Of a stretch of DNA of 64,000 bases, positions 24,965 through 37,322 are shown in pieces. A program made the position numbers and the translations under genes. Numbering within the stretch: position 1 is the first letter of the stretch; the number at the start of each line of letters is the position of its first letter. The stretch lies in NCBI GenBank assembly GCA_023055425.1, contig JALGPY010000004.1, forward strand, positions 58,179,718 to 58,243,717. Direction: 5' to 3'. The notes beneath the pieces were generated by a model. It was not told the origin of the DNA. It did no database searches and was given only the letters and a program-made list of their open reading frames with translations. This stretch comes from Linanthus parryae. Its lineage: Eukaryota; Streptophyta; Magnoliopsida; Ericales; Polemoniaceae.

Positions 24965-25648
24965 GTTTTACACCCTGGAGACATAAGATTCATATGTATC
25001 CCCTAAACTTTTTAGGAGGTGGACAAGAGAAAAAAGTCTTATTAATGAAATTGTCAGCTTCTCAGTCGACTCATAATTATGAATTTTGATGGCTCATATC
25101 TACTGTAGCTCTTTGAATTTTTTGTAATCAACAATTTTCTTTAAGTTCATATGATATCGTGTTGATTTCTCTTTAAAGTTAACCCTGAATTGGGTATTTC
25201 TTATATTGTTGAGTGTGTCACTAAATATTGTTTTTCCGAGCTCGCAGGCAAACATTGCACTTGGAAATGAACTATGGCCATAGAGAATTAGAAACTATGG
25301 CTTGAAACCGTGCCTGACTCCCTGAGTCTGACGCGTTGTCTCTGGATTCTCCAGTTGTCGATCATGATTATTACCACGGCTGAATTGAACATGTTTCAAG
25401 ATGCTTTATCTATAAGATTGTATTATAACTTTGATTTTGTTAAAACTTTCTTAGTTTCTCCTATATACTTGAAGAGAATGCATTATTATGCCGAAATTTT
25501 GTTATAATTTTCCCATGCTCAAATCTTTCGTAGTGTTTAAAAGGCGAACAGATACTTTCGCTCACGATTATACCTAAATGTATAATATTTGAACTTATTT
25601 TTGCTCATGGTTCTACTAGGCGTGCCTTTAGGCACGGGCAATACCCAG

Positions 25649-25770
25649 TACATATATATATATATATCTTATATATACACATGTGTATTGCATACATCTC
25701 ATTTCTATATGTGTATATATATATATATATGCACATATATTTTGTATAAATATAGATATTATATTATACA
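25649..25770. repeat. AT-rich microsatellite spacer between two Helitrons
   Basis: (TA)n, ATAC and TGTATA runs fill the 122 bp between the 3' end of Helitron 1 and the 5' end of Helitron 2. AT-rich microsatellites are common Helitron targets. Confidence 0.75.
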
Positions 25771-28175
25771 TCTTTATAATAAAACAACACGGTGTGGGTC
25801 CCATCCATATTTTGAAAGACATTTGCAATAGAAAATTTCAAAGAAACATTTTGAGATATTTTAAATCGTTGGATTATAAGTTGCTTCCTCGCATATCCAC
25901 TGTTGGATTAAAACGTTACCTCATAGATTATCACTTCCGTCGTTAGGCTTTCACGTTCAGCTCTAGGTCGGCGCCCCCTCTCTCTCCATCGGTGCCGCCA
26001 AACACGATTGCTCCACCTCCGACCGGAGTCGATTTTGTCTTGAATGATGGATTTTGTATGTCAGGTACGAGGTTTTCATATAAGATGTTCGACAAACAGG
26101 ACAACAGGCCATGTAAATCCCTCTCTATCAGGGCACGACTAACTTATGAATGACCGAGCCAAATTTAATGTCACCACTTCGAGATTTGAGAAAGTGTTTT
26201 ACCGTATCTGGTAGGTAAGCTCGAAGTGGGGATTGGTGTTCAGCCTGTACTCGAAAATGGGAGACTTATGAATAAGAAAAGTTACCATATATTTTGAACA
26301 AAGGCTCGGGTCTACCATTATCTTCTTCTGCTTCTATTAACAGTACTTTCATATATGTAATAAACATAATGAAAACTAAGGATGAAGTCTGAAAACATAA
26401 ATCTCAATAACATAAATATATGTTGTATAATCACTTTCAATCTGACTATGGATTTTTTCTTATTAAATCAATGTTCTCTTTCAATCTGACTCGGGTATAT
26501 GAAGCCCTTCAACTCATAGGAAAAAAATTGTCCTATTAAAGAAATAAGACAGTGTGAATCACCTCTCACTTCGTCTGGTTTCTCACACAGACTCCTTTCT
26601 TGCTCTATCCAAGCCAGGTTCAGTTTAATGAGCTTGCAGGGCGAGGGAATAAAATTTTAAATCAGAGTTGTCGGCTCCTCAGATTGTTGATGCACAAGAA
26701 AATGTAAGAGATGCCTCTCTTCATACTATCACGGCACACTTCAAATTACTTGATTTTTCTTATTTCTTATGTCTGTAATATTCGCAGGTAAATATATGTG
26801 GTGAAATATAGTGCTCTTCAAAATAAAGGTTATAGAAAATAATAATTTATGTGAGGATGCAGGGTGCTTAGCAAAAAGGATAGAAAACACACCCTTTCTG
26901 GTATGGCTTTCTTCTACTAAAATATAATTCACTTTCTAAAATTTGTATCATGCGGTTAAGTTTTGGCAGAAGGGTTTATGATGTCTATTGATGCTTGGGA
27001 TGTTCTTTCATTAACTTGATTAATGGATTGCTAATTATATCGAACCCAAAACGACTTCTTTAAATTTCTTGGACTTCAGGATAATGGTTAGTAGTTTATC
27101 ACCAGTAAATCAACTCTAAAAATTTAGGTTTACCTGGGTTACGGATAACTTCTTCAAACATTTTTTATGAGATTTGTGCTCATTATGTGCTAGGGTGACT
27201 CAAAATTTTTTACTGCTGATTCTTTTTTCATGCTTTTAGAACATTGTTTCCTGTACTATGTCATGCTTATAATATGTATGCTTCAGTTTAGCGTTTTTTT
27301 TTATTTTATTTTATTTTTTACACCACAAACTGAGAAAATCCACTTCAGTTCTTGACATTCTTGACATTGTGATCAGAAAAGAAAAGGAAGCCACTATGAA
27401 GTAATCTCCTTTCTTCTAAATTTGTGTTCTAATAGGCTAATATGAACAAGCCCAATTCAAAAAAAATTGTTCGCAATTTTCAATTGTTTCTTCTGACTGA
27501 CCTGATCTCACTTTTTCTGACTGACCTAATCTCACTCATTCAGGATTTAGATATTCCAAGGAGTAATCATCCGTTGTTTTCTTCATAAAGATAGAAGACT
27601 TATCACACTTAGAAATCATTACAATAGATACAACATTGTACGAGGGCATGATTTATGGAAACTACAAGGATTATGTGGTTGTGACAACAGTCAGTTAAGG
27701 ATATCATCAGATAACTTACCCGCCAAGATTACAAAAAAGTTATTAAAACAATATTAATTCTTCATCATCGCCACGTGAATCGTCAAGCTGCATGAATTTG
27801 GTATGGCTACTCATTCCATAGAGATTAGTCGAAGATATTATTTGCAATTTTATTTTATTAGGACATGATCTAAGTTCGCTGCACTTTTTGTGTGCAAAAT
27901 AGGCTGCAAAGTAAGCAATTTTGTCATTTGTTGATGAGTATGATTAATTCAAATCTCTCATTTCTCCTCGAGTTGAATAGCCTATTGGTTTCTTGGTTAA
28001 ATGTAATGCTTCTTTATCTTCTCACCAAAAATATACGTTAATTTGTGCAACGTGTTTTAACGTAGTTCATTGACTCTTTCGTGTAACGGAGAGTGTTGAA
28101 ACCACATTTGTACTGCTTTTATCGTATTTTTTATTTTCTTTTTTGGTTGTGCTTTTAGGCACGGGCAATACCTAG
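25771..28175 (+). mobile_element. Helitron 2 (non-autonomous), 2405 bp
   Basis: The 5' end is TCTTTATAATAAAAC, then GGTGTGGGTCCCA, preceded by A. The 3' end is the imperfect hairpin GTGCTTTTAGGCAC, then GGGCAATACCTAG followed by T, so the CTRR rule is met. Both ends match Helitron 1. The first 200 bp also match the minus-strand element at 15770. No helicase or other recognisable protein is inside; frames are short and interrupted. Confidence 0.72.
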
Positions 28176-28850
28176 TATACGTATAAGAAGCAGGAAGAAA
28201 GACATTGGCTATTGAAAGGAAAATGACACAGAGGCCTGGTAGTACATCGCACACTTTGATTGCTACTAGGAGAGTGCAAAAGAAGGAAATACATTGGTTA
28301 TTGAAAGGAAATGACACGAGCAAACTCCGAATAATCAAAGATTTCCAGAGATCTTCAATCTCACTCACTAATCTCATTATAGTAAGTTTCATTGTTGGAT
28401 CAAACATATGAGTTTTGTGCAATTCTTGAAAACTATTTACGTTTCTTGGTGAGTGAAAAATGTTGATTTTTTTTCCTCGAAAAAAAAAAGAAAATTCTAA
28501 ATTTTCTAAATGAGGGGAAGACCTATTTATAGACTTCGAGAGGTTTGACTCATTTTATGAAATTTATGGGTTAAAACCTGGGGTAACGCCGGAATTTCAG
28601 AAAAAGTTGGGAGAACCACATGTAGTTTAAGTGATGACTAATGAAAAATAAAACAAAGTGCAAAACAGAGAACTTTAACTCCAGACCTCACCACACGCAC
28701 AAAAATTTAAGTCGAGCTGGCCTACAGAGCTGATTGATGAAGACTCAGCAAGCGAATATATATATACTCTACTGAATTTCATCATCACTAATAAATAATT
28801 TACGAAAAAATAAATAAAACGACACTCACAATAACTAAAATTGCGACAAA
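28176..28850. other. Spacer, no gene recognised
   Basis: A 30-bp direct repeat (ACATTGG(C/T)TATTGAAAGGA) is near 28203 and 28292. Short frames on both strands show no domain. Confidence 0.45.
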
Positions 28851-28851
28851 T

Positions 28852-28915
28852 TGGTGCTATCTCAATGGTAGAGCGTTTGAAACTCTGCATGAGGTCTCGG
28901 GTTCGAACCCCGCTA
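28852..28915 (+). pseudogene. tRNA-like sequence (tRNA pseudogene or SINE head)
   Basis: An A box-like CTCAATGGTAGAGC and a perfect B box GGTTCGAACCCC are spaced as in a tRNA gene, with a plausible T arm. The acceptor halves do not pair and the anticodon stem is poor, so it cannot be a working tRNA. An A-rich stretch (AATTAAAAAAAAA) about 30 bp downstream would suit a tRNA-derived SINE tail. Confidence 0.6.
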
Positions 28916-29119
28916 TATAATGTAATTCAAAAATATGATGTAATTAAAAAAAAAGCACCATAATAATATCATGCGTGAAACTAATCGACTATTATGTTCA
29001 CTTGCCAATAACTAAGTAAGCCATACAACCACTTCAACAAGTGACACAAAAACATAATATTCATATCAATTTCTCATATTGTAAAAATGAGACTCTAAAA
29101 ATTCGGAATATTCCAAAAA

Positions 29120-29146
29120 ACCTAAACCCTAAACCCTAAATCACAT
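29120..29146. repeat. Short interstitial telomere-like repeat
   Basis: Roughly three CCTAAAC/CCTAAAT units in tandem, matching the plant telomere motif in the reverse orientation. Too short to prove a former chromosome end. Confidence 0.55.
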
Positions 29147-29149
29147 AAT

Positions 29150-29990
29150 CATAAATCCTAAGCCCAAATAAAGTGAACGGTCAACTCAAACAACCAAAGG
29201 CAAAGATAACAGTCAACTCAGCGGTCATCACTAGGTCAAACCATTAGTTTCGATCAATTGCAATCAACATTCAATCCACAAGTCAGTGATCAAGTCAACG
29301 ATTCCCACTCAATCAAACTACTTATTCCAGTAAGATGAAGTCAACGATCCATTTAAGATACGAAGATTGTGTTGATTGCCAACTTTGCGGTCCCCACTAA
29401 GTTACACTACTGTGCCCTCGAGCGAAGAATTCATAGGTATACTCAGAAGTCAACAGTAAGTTATGCGGTCCTTCCTATACCTAACATTTAGTTTGTCAAA
29501 TAAATTCAAATGGTCAATAGTAAACTTTGCAGTTAAGTCTATGTCAAACTCCTTGTTTTGGACAAATGAAGACTACAATCAACTCAAACGTCAATGGTAA
29601 ATTAAATGGTCATGTTAACAGTCCTTTATATGTTAAGCAACTAGTTTGGTCAAATAAAGTGAAACAGTCAAATCCAACTAGTATACGGTCACGTCAATGG
29701 TAAACTTTGCAATAACTATATGTCAACCCTAACCCTAATAAAGTCTAACGATCAACCCAAACATTAAAGGAAAAGTTAAGCGTCAACTCTGCGATCTCCA
29801 CTAGGTCAAATCACTAGTTTCGGTCAACTGCAGACAACATTTAGCTCATAAGTCATTGGTGAAGTCAACGATCACTACTAGGTTAAACTACTTTATTCGC
29901 TTAGATGAAGTCAACAGTTAACTAAAAAGTGAAATATGGAATCAGCGGTTAACTCTGCGGTCCCACAAGGACTTTGTCGACCAATTCCAT
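29150..29990. repeat. Diverged direct repeat dense in GTCAA/GTCAAC
   Basis: A block of about 210 bp starting near 29150 recurs near 29735, with shared GGTCAAA(C/T)CA(C/T)TAGTTTCG, AAGTCAACGAT and AGATGAAGTCAAC segments. Around twenty GTCAA cores lie in the 840 bp. GTCAA is the complement of the W-box core TTGAC. No coding frame is supported. Confidence 0.6.
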
Positions 29991-31161
29991 AGCAAATGTG
30001 TACAACTTTCTCTCCATTATCGGGACGTCCCATACGTTTTTCGCCAATTCACATTGCATGTCTAATTAATTTAAATTACCTATTTCGCAATAAATAAATT
30101 ACGCTGCTTATATATTTCATTTATGATTTTCTTAATTAGACTGTGGCACATGATTATTGGCCCAAAGAAACTAATAACTAATCCCATAGCTCAAATGTCC
30201 TAAACCCAGTACCACCAATATTTACCCAAACCTAAAAGTTAACACAAATTCTGGCTTCAATCTTAAATCACACACACACAGTAAAACAAATTTTGACTTC
30301 ACTATGAAATCACCATGCACCTGCAGATCTGGTGCTTTTGATCAGTCACCATATTATAATAGAACTTGGCTGATGTGGATCTCGGTTTCCAAGATTGTTC
30401 TTTCCTGATCTGAGTTACGATTTTTGGGTGTTTCCATCTCCTGATTTGGGGATTTAATGGGTTACCAATCTTGACCGCATGGTGTTCGCGGTTGCTGATT
30501 AGTCTGAATCAGGAGGGCTCTGTGTACCTGAGTGAACACAACGGAGTCTATCAGGGTTCCTGATTCGGTTCATTGAGGACGCGATTAGAAGACCGTTGAC
30601 GGCGAGGATCTAATGTAAGATCATGTACCTGTGGTAGATCCATTCAATGATAATGAAACCCTGTTCTCATACTACCGACATTTGGGTATGTTCTTTACTT
30701 TTGTGTTATTTCTCAAACGTTGCTGGAGGTCATTCTACTTGACCATGAACCTTTACTTCTGCTATGTTGTTACTTGTTCATGATCTCATCTAGGTTGGGG
30801 TTCATTTTTCTAAATGTTTCTGATCTAGGGAGAAGCCTCTGATACATCCAACCGTGTAGAAGATTTGCAATGTGATATTCATCTGATCATAAGTTTACCT
30901 TCTTTACCTCTTTAATTTATTTTCAATACTAATCTATTATGGGCTGTAATTGTAAGTTTTCTTGAAGTTCTTCAAGAAATAGTTACAAGGGAAAAAAAGT
31001 TCTTCATGAAATCCGGTGTGTTTTAATTTTTTTGGTTAAGGATTTGAAAAGAATTCTTAATCTGATCCGAACCAAATAGTCAGTGAATAGAAAAACTATA
31101 AAAACTCAAACCAACTGAAAAAACTTCACTTTGCACTTTTGAGTTTTGTCCCTATGTCTTT
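29991..31161. other. Non-coding stretch, nothing recognised
   Basis: There are short CA and AT runs and an intron-like T-rich part after 30680, but no frame, terminal repeat or RNA gene that I can support. Confidence 0.4.
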
Positions 31162-31169
31162 ACCTCTGG

Positions 31170-31751
31170 TAGGGATGGCAACGGGTCGGATCCGGATCGG
31201 ATCAGGCTAGATCCGATCCAGATCCGATTAGCAAAAATGGGATCCAGATCCGATCCAGATCCGTTCGGATCATCACCGGATTCGGATCAGATCGGATCGG
31301 GTTTCATCCAGCTGATCCAAATCCGATCCGTAGATCCATATAATACGTGGTCGGATCGGATTCGGATCAGATCCGACTTGGTTTGCAATAAAATACAAAA
31401 AATAACATAAGAAATAAATAGTATTTCATACGCTAAGGCATGTTCGCAAGTTATGAAGCCTAAAACACAACGGAAATAGCTTTGTAGGTTGGAAATACGA
31501 TTGTATTCTTCTTGGAAGTGATAGTGGGGAGGTAGTATGAATATATTTGTAAAGCACACATATACGTCGGATCGGATCGGGTCGGAACCCGGTGGATCTG
31601 CCCTTAGATCCAAATCCAGATCCAAATCCAATCGGATCTGGATTTCCAGATCCAAATCCGATCCATTTTCAATTGGATCGGATTTGGATCCGATCCATTC
31701 GGCCCGGATCGCTCGGATTACAGATCGGATCGGACCATATTGCCATCCCTA
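31170..31751. mobile_element. hAT-type MITE, 582 bp, with GGATC subterminal arrays
   Basis: The ends are TAGGGATGGCAA and TTGCCATCCCTA, typical hAT terminal repeats. They are flanked by a perfect 8-bp duplication ACCTCTGG (31162-31169 and 31752-31759). Next to both ends are dense runs of GGATCGGAT/ATCCGATCC-like hexamers in opposite orientations, so each end is largely made of short palindromic repeats. The middle (31390-31560) is unique sequence with no transposase. Confidence 0.93.
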
Positions 31752-31759
31752 ACCTCTGG

Positions 31760-32760
31760 TACAGAAAAAAATCTACCCTCAAAGATTTACTAGCAGATTT
31801 TAGGTGGTAGGGACCACTGACACAGACAACATACACTTTAAATATTCTGAAACCCCACGTGTGCTGTCAAGCAAGAACATGGGAATTGATTGACAAATTC
31901 AACAAGCAATATATAACGCCAAGTGCTAGGGGGATAGAAAATCCCCAAACATGCATAGAATGTACGAAAACTATTCCATGCATTAGCAACACAACTTTTT
32001 TATACCTGAATTTTTAAATTTTTGTCTAAAATACAAAATCTGAACATTCAAAATCTTAAACCAATTTAAATATGGAACCCTAGATACATAATCACTACAT
32101 TTAAACAAAAAATATAGATGCGGCCTGAATATCGATGATAAAACATAAGTGAACAGCGAACCACCGTAAAAATCCAAACTCTTGGTATTGGTGCGACCAA
32201 TACATGGTAAACTATCTAAATTCAGCAAGGGTTCTGCTTAGTTTCACAAAAGGCTACGGGGAAAAATCTGATTGATTGCAAAACTTTTGTTCATCTTTTT
32301 TGTTCAGACGTTTCTGTTCAGACGTTTCGTTCATTTAGCATTTTCGATATCTATATATCAAAATCAATATCTACTTCGCTGTCTAAGAAATTTATTCAAT
32401 TTGAGATTTGATGCAAAAAATAATACAGCCGTTTAGATCTTGATTTTTGCGAATTGAGTGAAAATATCTAACTGTAAAAAATATGCGTCTTTTCTTAAAT
32501 TAATGTTTACTCCAATTATGTTAGTTTTAAAATATCTAACCGTTTAGATATTGTTTCTTGAGAAGCCTCATGCAATATTTTCTTCCGAATTATTTGATGT
32601 TTTTTTTGTAGTGCCCTGAGGGCAAGAGTAATTCTCTACTATATATTACGAGAGTGTTGATAACTACTTTATACTGATATTATTTAAATAAATATTTTTT
32701 TAAAACGTGTTTAATATCTATGTACTATATATATGGATATATGTAGTCATGTTGGTTTAT
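31760..32760. other. AT-rich spacer, no gene recognised
   Basis: There is an imperfect GTTCAGACGTTT repeat near 32305. An 81-codon minus-strand frame (31983-32228) has no recognised motif. Confidence 0.4.
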
Positions 32761-32774
32761 ATAGCAGGTTTTTC

Positions 32775-32782
32775 TATAAATA
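32775..32782 (+). promoter_or_regulatory. TATA box upstream of E1
   Basis: TATAAATA lies 100 bp before the E1 start. E2 (33935-33944) and E3 (40329-40336) have (T/A)ATAAATA at comparable places, and all three share a CACATTCA block between box and start. Confidence 0.5.
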
Positions 32783-32881
32783 GATATATGAATCTCACAC
32801 ATTCACGTGTACCACTTGCATTATCCACATCTCGATAAGCCATTTATAGTTTAGAATACTCTCCCTCCAAAAACCTAAGAA

Positions 32882-33551
32882 ATGCTTCACATTCATAATA
32901 CTCCAATATTTATTCCACACACTCTAAGAAGTGACCAAATGGAGTTTTCTATGTACCCCGATGTACACGAGGCTCATGTTGTGACCACCACTAACCCAAC
33001 AAAGGATTTTGTCGGGTATACTCTAAATAACCCCGCCCTTCAATCTTACAAACATCATCAACGGACCAGTATTTATTGCCTGCCATTAGACCCAACATCA
33101 GCATCTGTAGTATCCGACCATTTTACTACGATCATGATGACAAAAGATGAATACTTGGCACATTAAGACTCGGGTTCTGTTTTGGAACGGCACGGGTAGT
33201 TGCCAATGCAACTACTGTCAGAAATTTGAGTCTCTACGTGCCTCAAACTTTTTCGATGCTGTTGTCATCCTCGGTGGTCCCGCTGAAGATGACTCAACGA
33301 CAAGTTTCTGGTTTAACATGGGACTGTCGGGCTCTGCAATCTCCAAATTTTTGAGACGAGGTCCATTAGGGACAGTTAAGGGGGATGAAAAACTAGTTGA
33401 TGTGGTCGTGTCAGAGGATTTGGTTGCAACTGAGACCATATGTGCCTTAACGGTGTGTATCGGACGTCTACTATTTGCCGAATCTGTCAAACAATCCTTC
33501 CAATTATGCGTTATGTCATAATCAGGTTCTTCCAGCGACGAGGGCGGGTAG
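32882..33551 (+). pseudogene. E1: copy of an unrecognised coding family, frameshifted
   Basis: The first frame (32882-33166) contains EAHVVTTTNPTKDFVGYT. A 5-bp deletion relative to E2, near 33163, shifts the frame. The second frame then gives TRVLFWNGTG, CQCNYC, VVILGGPAEDDSTTSF, GSAISKF and LVDVVVSEDL. After a stop at 33519 a Ser/Asp tail (GSSSDEG) can still be read to 33551. The motifs recur in E2-E5 in the same order. I do not recognise the family: it has no membrane segment or known catalytic signature that I can name. The closely spaced cysteines (C-x-C-x2-C) could bind a metal. Confidence 0.6.
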
Positions 33552-34011
33552 TGAGAGATGTTCATGTCCAGTGTCCACGATTGACTCCGTCACTCCGGTC
33601 AACTACAATGGGGACATTTTGTGGTGTAGTTGTTTTATGTTTATCTATGTGTGATCTTTGTAGTTGTTACGCGGTTAGTACCTTGGTATGTTGTGGCAGA
33701 CCGTACGTAATGCTTTTGAATTATAAAAATCGGTCATTTATTGTTTAAATACCACATTATTGGTTTAATATATTGGAACTAATCAGCCATTTTATTGACT
33801 GTGTGCTACTAATGTCACAAAAAAAGGTGTTAACAAAGAAAAGACACCGTAGTCACGTCTCAATCAACGACTACAAGTTCCCTTTAAAAGATAATGCTAG
33901 TCGCCAAATTCTGAAATGTAACTATTCTGATTTTCAATAAATAGGATACCATCAATCTCATTCTATTTAGCACATTCAGAGTTCAACCTACCAACCCCAA
34001 CACTAAAAAAA

Positions 34012-34138
34012 ATGTATAACGCAGACCACACGCCAGCGTTAATGGACACACACTAAGCGATGAAACTAGGGTCGTGTTTCATCTTTCGTGCAATATCGCA
34101 AGACTCACGTGGTGACAACATGTTACCCGACGAAGGAT
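34012..34138 (+). pseudogene. E2, 5' part (split by a solo LTR)
   Basis: The start MYNADHTPAL matches E3 (MSQADHTTAL). A one-base loss relative to E3 near 34053 breaks the frame; read across it, DETRVVFHL and a GACAACATGTT block still align with E3. Homology stops at about 34138 and resumes at 38425. Confidence 0.6.
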
Positions 34139-34690
34139 TGTGGTTTTCGTGTTTAATAACTCTATATCAGAGATATATTTCTTACGCGATTTATACCGTT
34201 TTGCGTGATTTTCGGGTTGATAATCTTAGTTTTAAACTATTAATGTTGAGAAAACGTAGAAGTATAGCTTTGCGAATGAATTCGTTAATCCTGGCGTTTC
34301 TCATATGATTTTATGTTTTTTTTGGTCATGTTTGATCACAAGGGTTGTGTTTTGTGTTGTTTTGACAGGAATCATAGCTTGGGTGATGAAGCGAAGAGGA
34401 GAAACAAGCTTGGGAGGTTAATCGGGAGCTAAAACGATGAAGAAATCATGAAGAATTGGTAAAAAGACATGGAAAAAAGGTTAAAGTGTCATTTAATGAA
34501 GTTTGGGTAAAGACACTTTAACCCCCCACTAGAAAAGAGCCCCATACTTAGTGAAATTTTTATGGCCAACGTGAGAGCAACTCAAGGGAAGTGTAAGATC
34601 ACCCGCAAGACCACAATGTGATCCTATGATCACAAAAGGTGATCACAAGACCAGAAACAAGATCTCAAGACTTAAAAAATCAAAAGAATA

Positions 34691-37028
34691 CACTACAACA
34701 AATATGACCTTTGTTGACAGTTTTTTTGTCGACAAACCGTTTTATGTAGCTAGTTGCGCGATTAATCGACAATATTTGTGTTTGTCGATGCATATGATTT
34801 TTTTTGTCGACCTTTTGGTTTTTATTTTATTCTACCCAAAATTTTAGTCAATGATTGTGACTATTTATTAAAGTTTGACAACTACTTATATAGTGACATA
34901 CACAATAGTCAACTCCTGCAAAAAAAAAAAAAAAGAAGGAAGGTAAATAATTGGTAATTACCCTTCTACACTATTAACCCTACCTAACCCACCACTACTC
35001 CATTCTCCTCCCCCACACATTCAACACCGGTTCTAACTCCTAACAGAGAGAGAAGGTGAGATAGAGTGACAGACAGAGGAAGAGGAGTACGGTGATGTTC
35101 CTATGGGTTCGATGGTGGTGTTCTGAGGACGGCGACGGAACTGGGTTTGCCATCTCTCTCTCTCCCTCTACGTCCTTCTCTCTCTCTGTCCTTAGCTTTT
35201 CTTTCTTTCTCTGTCTCAGATCTGAGGGTGAAGGACGGCGACGCGCCTGGCTTCAAACAGCCTCCGCCGGAGGAGTCCAGATGATGAAGGAAAATAGATC
35301 TAGGCTCTGGTTTGACCGGATCCTTTGCCGAAGTCAACGGCGGCGGCGAGCTTCTCTTGTTTCTGTTGAGGCAACATTAGATCTATATGGTACAGTGATT
35401 TCCGACGAGTCAACAGCGGCAGCGAGCTTCTTATCTTATCTTCCCAAACCCTGAAACAAAGAACAGAGGGGCGATGGCGGAGATGTCGACGGCGACGGCG
35501 AATCTGAATGTAGATGATGTAGAGATTGATGGTGAGCGGTCGCAGGAGACTATCCTTCTCATTCCTGATGAAGCGAGGGAGGAGTTTCTTAAACGGGTGG
35601 GAGCTCTTTCCTATGCTATTTATAAATGAGATTTCGAGGGCTGTCAAGACAAAATGAAATCTCTCAAGGTAATCAATAATACTACTAGCTAGCTAATTGT
35701 CTTAATAATTATGAGATATCACTTGTGATTTTGGTGGAGTTGAATCCTTTTTCGGATTTCTTGCTTGTATGTTTTCCCAATCAAGTTATCAAACGTGTTT
35801 TTCTCAAACTTAACATGAAGATGATGATCATTGGTGGTGACATGTTTTTTTTTAGGACTTGGAATGTAGTCGTTGGTTTGCCATGAACTGTCTTTCTTTA
35901 GCAGGACATACAATGTAATGTTCTTTTCTTCATCTCCATTACATGATTCATTTATTTATGGCTGTGTGTTCAGTGTTAACTTCGCTTTTGTATGTCATTT
36001 ATGGATCCCCTTTTCGACACACACACACACACTAGGTATTAGTGTCCCAACGACTTCAGAATTGAGACAACATAAGCAATACCCAATTTGGGGGTTACCT
36101 AAAAAAACAATAGCCAAAACTCAGTTTAAATTGAAGAAGTATGACCCTAACCCATGTAAACCCAGCCTGAGATCAGAGGAAATCGAGAATCATTGAAATA
36201 CACAGTCACTAAAATAGTTCACCAATACGCGAAATAAGCAATACCCATTCAGCTTAAACCCAGGGTTGAAGGATCGGAAACGAACGTGATAAATCGGAAA
36301 CGATTCAGATGTCAGAGAAATCGAAGTAGAAACAGAGAGAAGCTTGAGAGGAAGACTGTTGGGCAAACATGCTGAGCGGTAAATAGAACAGAGGGAGACC
36401 TGGAGCGAGGCGCACAGTGTGATGGTAAAATTGAAAAGATAATCCATTCATTGAGGTAGATAATCAGGCAAAGAAAAATAAATTCGACGGCTAAAAATGT
36501 GTTAGGAAGATAATAATCTAATGGATGAAAATGTCTCCCAAAAATGTAAAAATCCCACTTTTGGAGGGTTGATATTGGATTTGAGCTCAATTGTGCATAT
36601 ATGTTTCAGTATTTTTGGAATTTTGGGTGCATTTCCGCATATACGTAAAAATATCCATTATTTTTTTTAGTTGGTCGTGATACAGGCAACAAACATGTGT
36701 GTCGCCAGGAAGATGTAATAGTGAGAAACATATCTACTGGTGACAAATATTTTTGTCACTTATCTACATAAACTACTAAATTTACTTGTCGATAGTTGTA
36801 CTGGTGACAAAAAAGGTTTGTTGTTAGATTTAAACTGTCGACAAAAATCGATGTCGCCATTTTTTTTTTCTGCCGACGTAATTGAGGTTTGTCGGCTTTA
36901 ATACTAACGACCGAGTTGTAGTGACCATTTTCCGTCAAAAAATTATTTGTCGATAGAATTTCTACCGACATATTTGGCTTTTCTAGCGACAATTTTTGCC
37001 GTCAACGGAGGCATAATTTGTTGTAGTG
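34691..37028. mobile_element. Non-autonomous CACTA (En/Spm-like) element, 2338 bp
   Basis: The terminal repeats are CACTACAACAAAT and (A)TTTGTTGTAGTG, flanked by the 3-bp duplication ATA (34688-34690 and 37029-37031). Subterminal regions at both ends hold many GTCGACAAA/TTTGTCG-type motifs, as expected of transposase-binding repeats in this superfamily. There is no TPase domain. The interior has captured gene-like DNA near 35050-35660. Confidence 0.92.
35474..35629 (+). pseudogene. Gene-like open frame captured in the CACTA element
   Basis: A 51-codon frame starts MAEMSTATANLNVDD, continues EIDGERSQETILLIPDEA and ends in TGA. It sits in a GC-richer island with CT-rich leader-like sequence upstream (35150-35220). 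Coding-like composition in a non-autonomous CACTA suggests a captured first exon. I do not recognise the donor protein. Another open frame, 35092-35454, precedes it and looks like leader sequence rather than protein. Confidence 0.4.
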
Positions 37029-37322
37029 ATAGGACTCTATTTGTTTTAACGCACTGAAGAAAGAGAAAAAAAAAAGGGAGGCACGCAAGGAGGAGGAGGC
37101 CACACACGGGTTCAAGATGAAGACTCCTCCATTGAAGATCTAGGGTTTGCTTCGTCTCCTTCGTCTTCTCTGCAAATCTTGTTATGGAGATACTTGTTAG
37201 TTTTGTTTGGTTAATCTTGATTAGCTAAATAATTTTTTAGGCTTCTCTAGAGAGCCTAGGGTTATGTAGATGATGAAGTTTTCCGGATTTTTAATCTTTG
37301 TTTCATGCTTATTGATTTCTTA

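Larger units (their letters stand above)
15808..25648 (+). mobile_element. Helitron 1 (non-autonomous), interrupted by copia element H
   Basis: The 5' end is TCTATATAATAAG followed by GGTGTGGGTCCCA, preceded by A. The 3' end is the hairpin GTGCCTTTAGGCAC with a short tail ending CCAG before T (25623-25648; the usual end is CTRR). Removing H (17234-24964) leaves about 2.1 kb. No Rep/helicase was found. Near 16012 there is a start-like ATG with 13 codons running to a GATCAG/GTATGA donor-like junction, which looks like a captured first exon of unknown origin. The end assignment rests on homology with Helitron 2. Confidence 0.65.

Noticed and set aside
28852..28915. A functional tRNA gene
   Set aside because: Promoter boxes are good, but the acceptor and anticodon stems do not pair.
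29120..29146. Evidence of an ancient telomere fusion
   Set aside because: Only about three telomere-like units, too few to distinguish from chance or a repair insert.
32610..32645. GCCC-TGA-GGGC hairpin as a third Helitron 3' end
   Set aside because: The tail lacks a CTRR end and does not match the GGGCAATACC tail of the other two.
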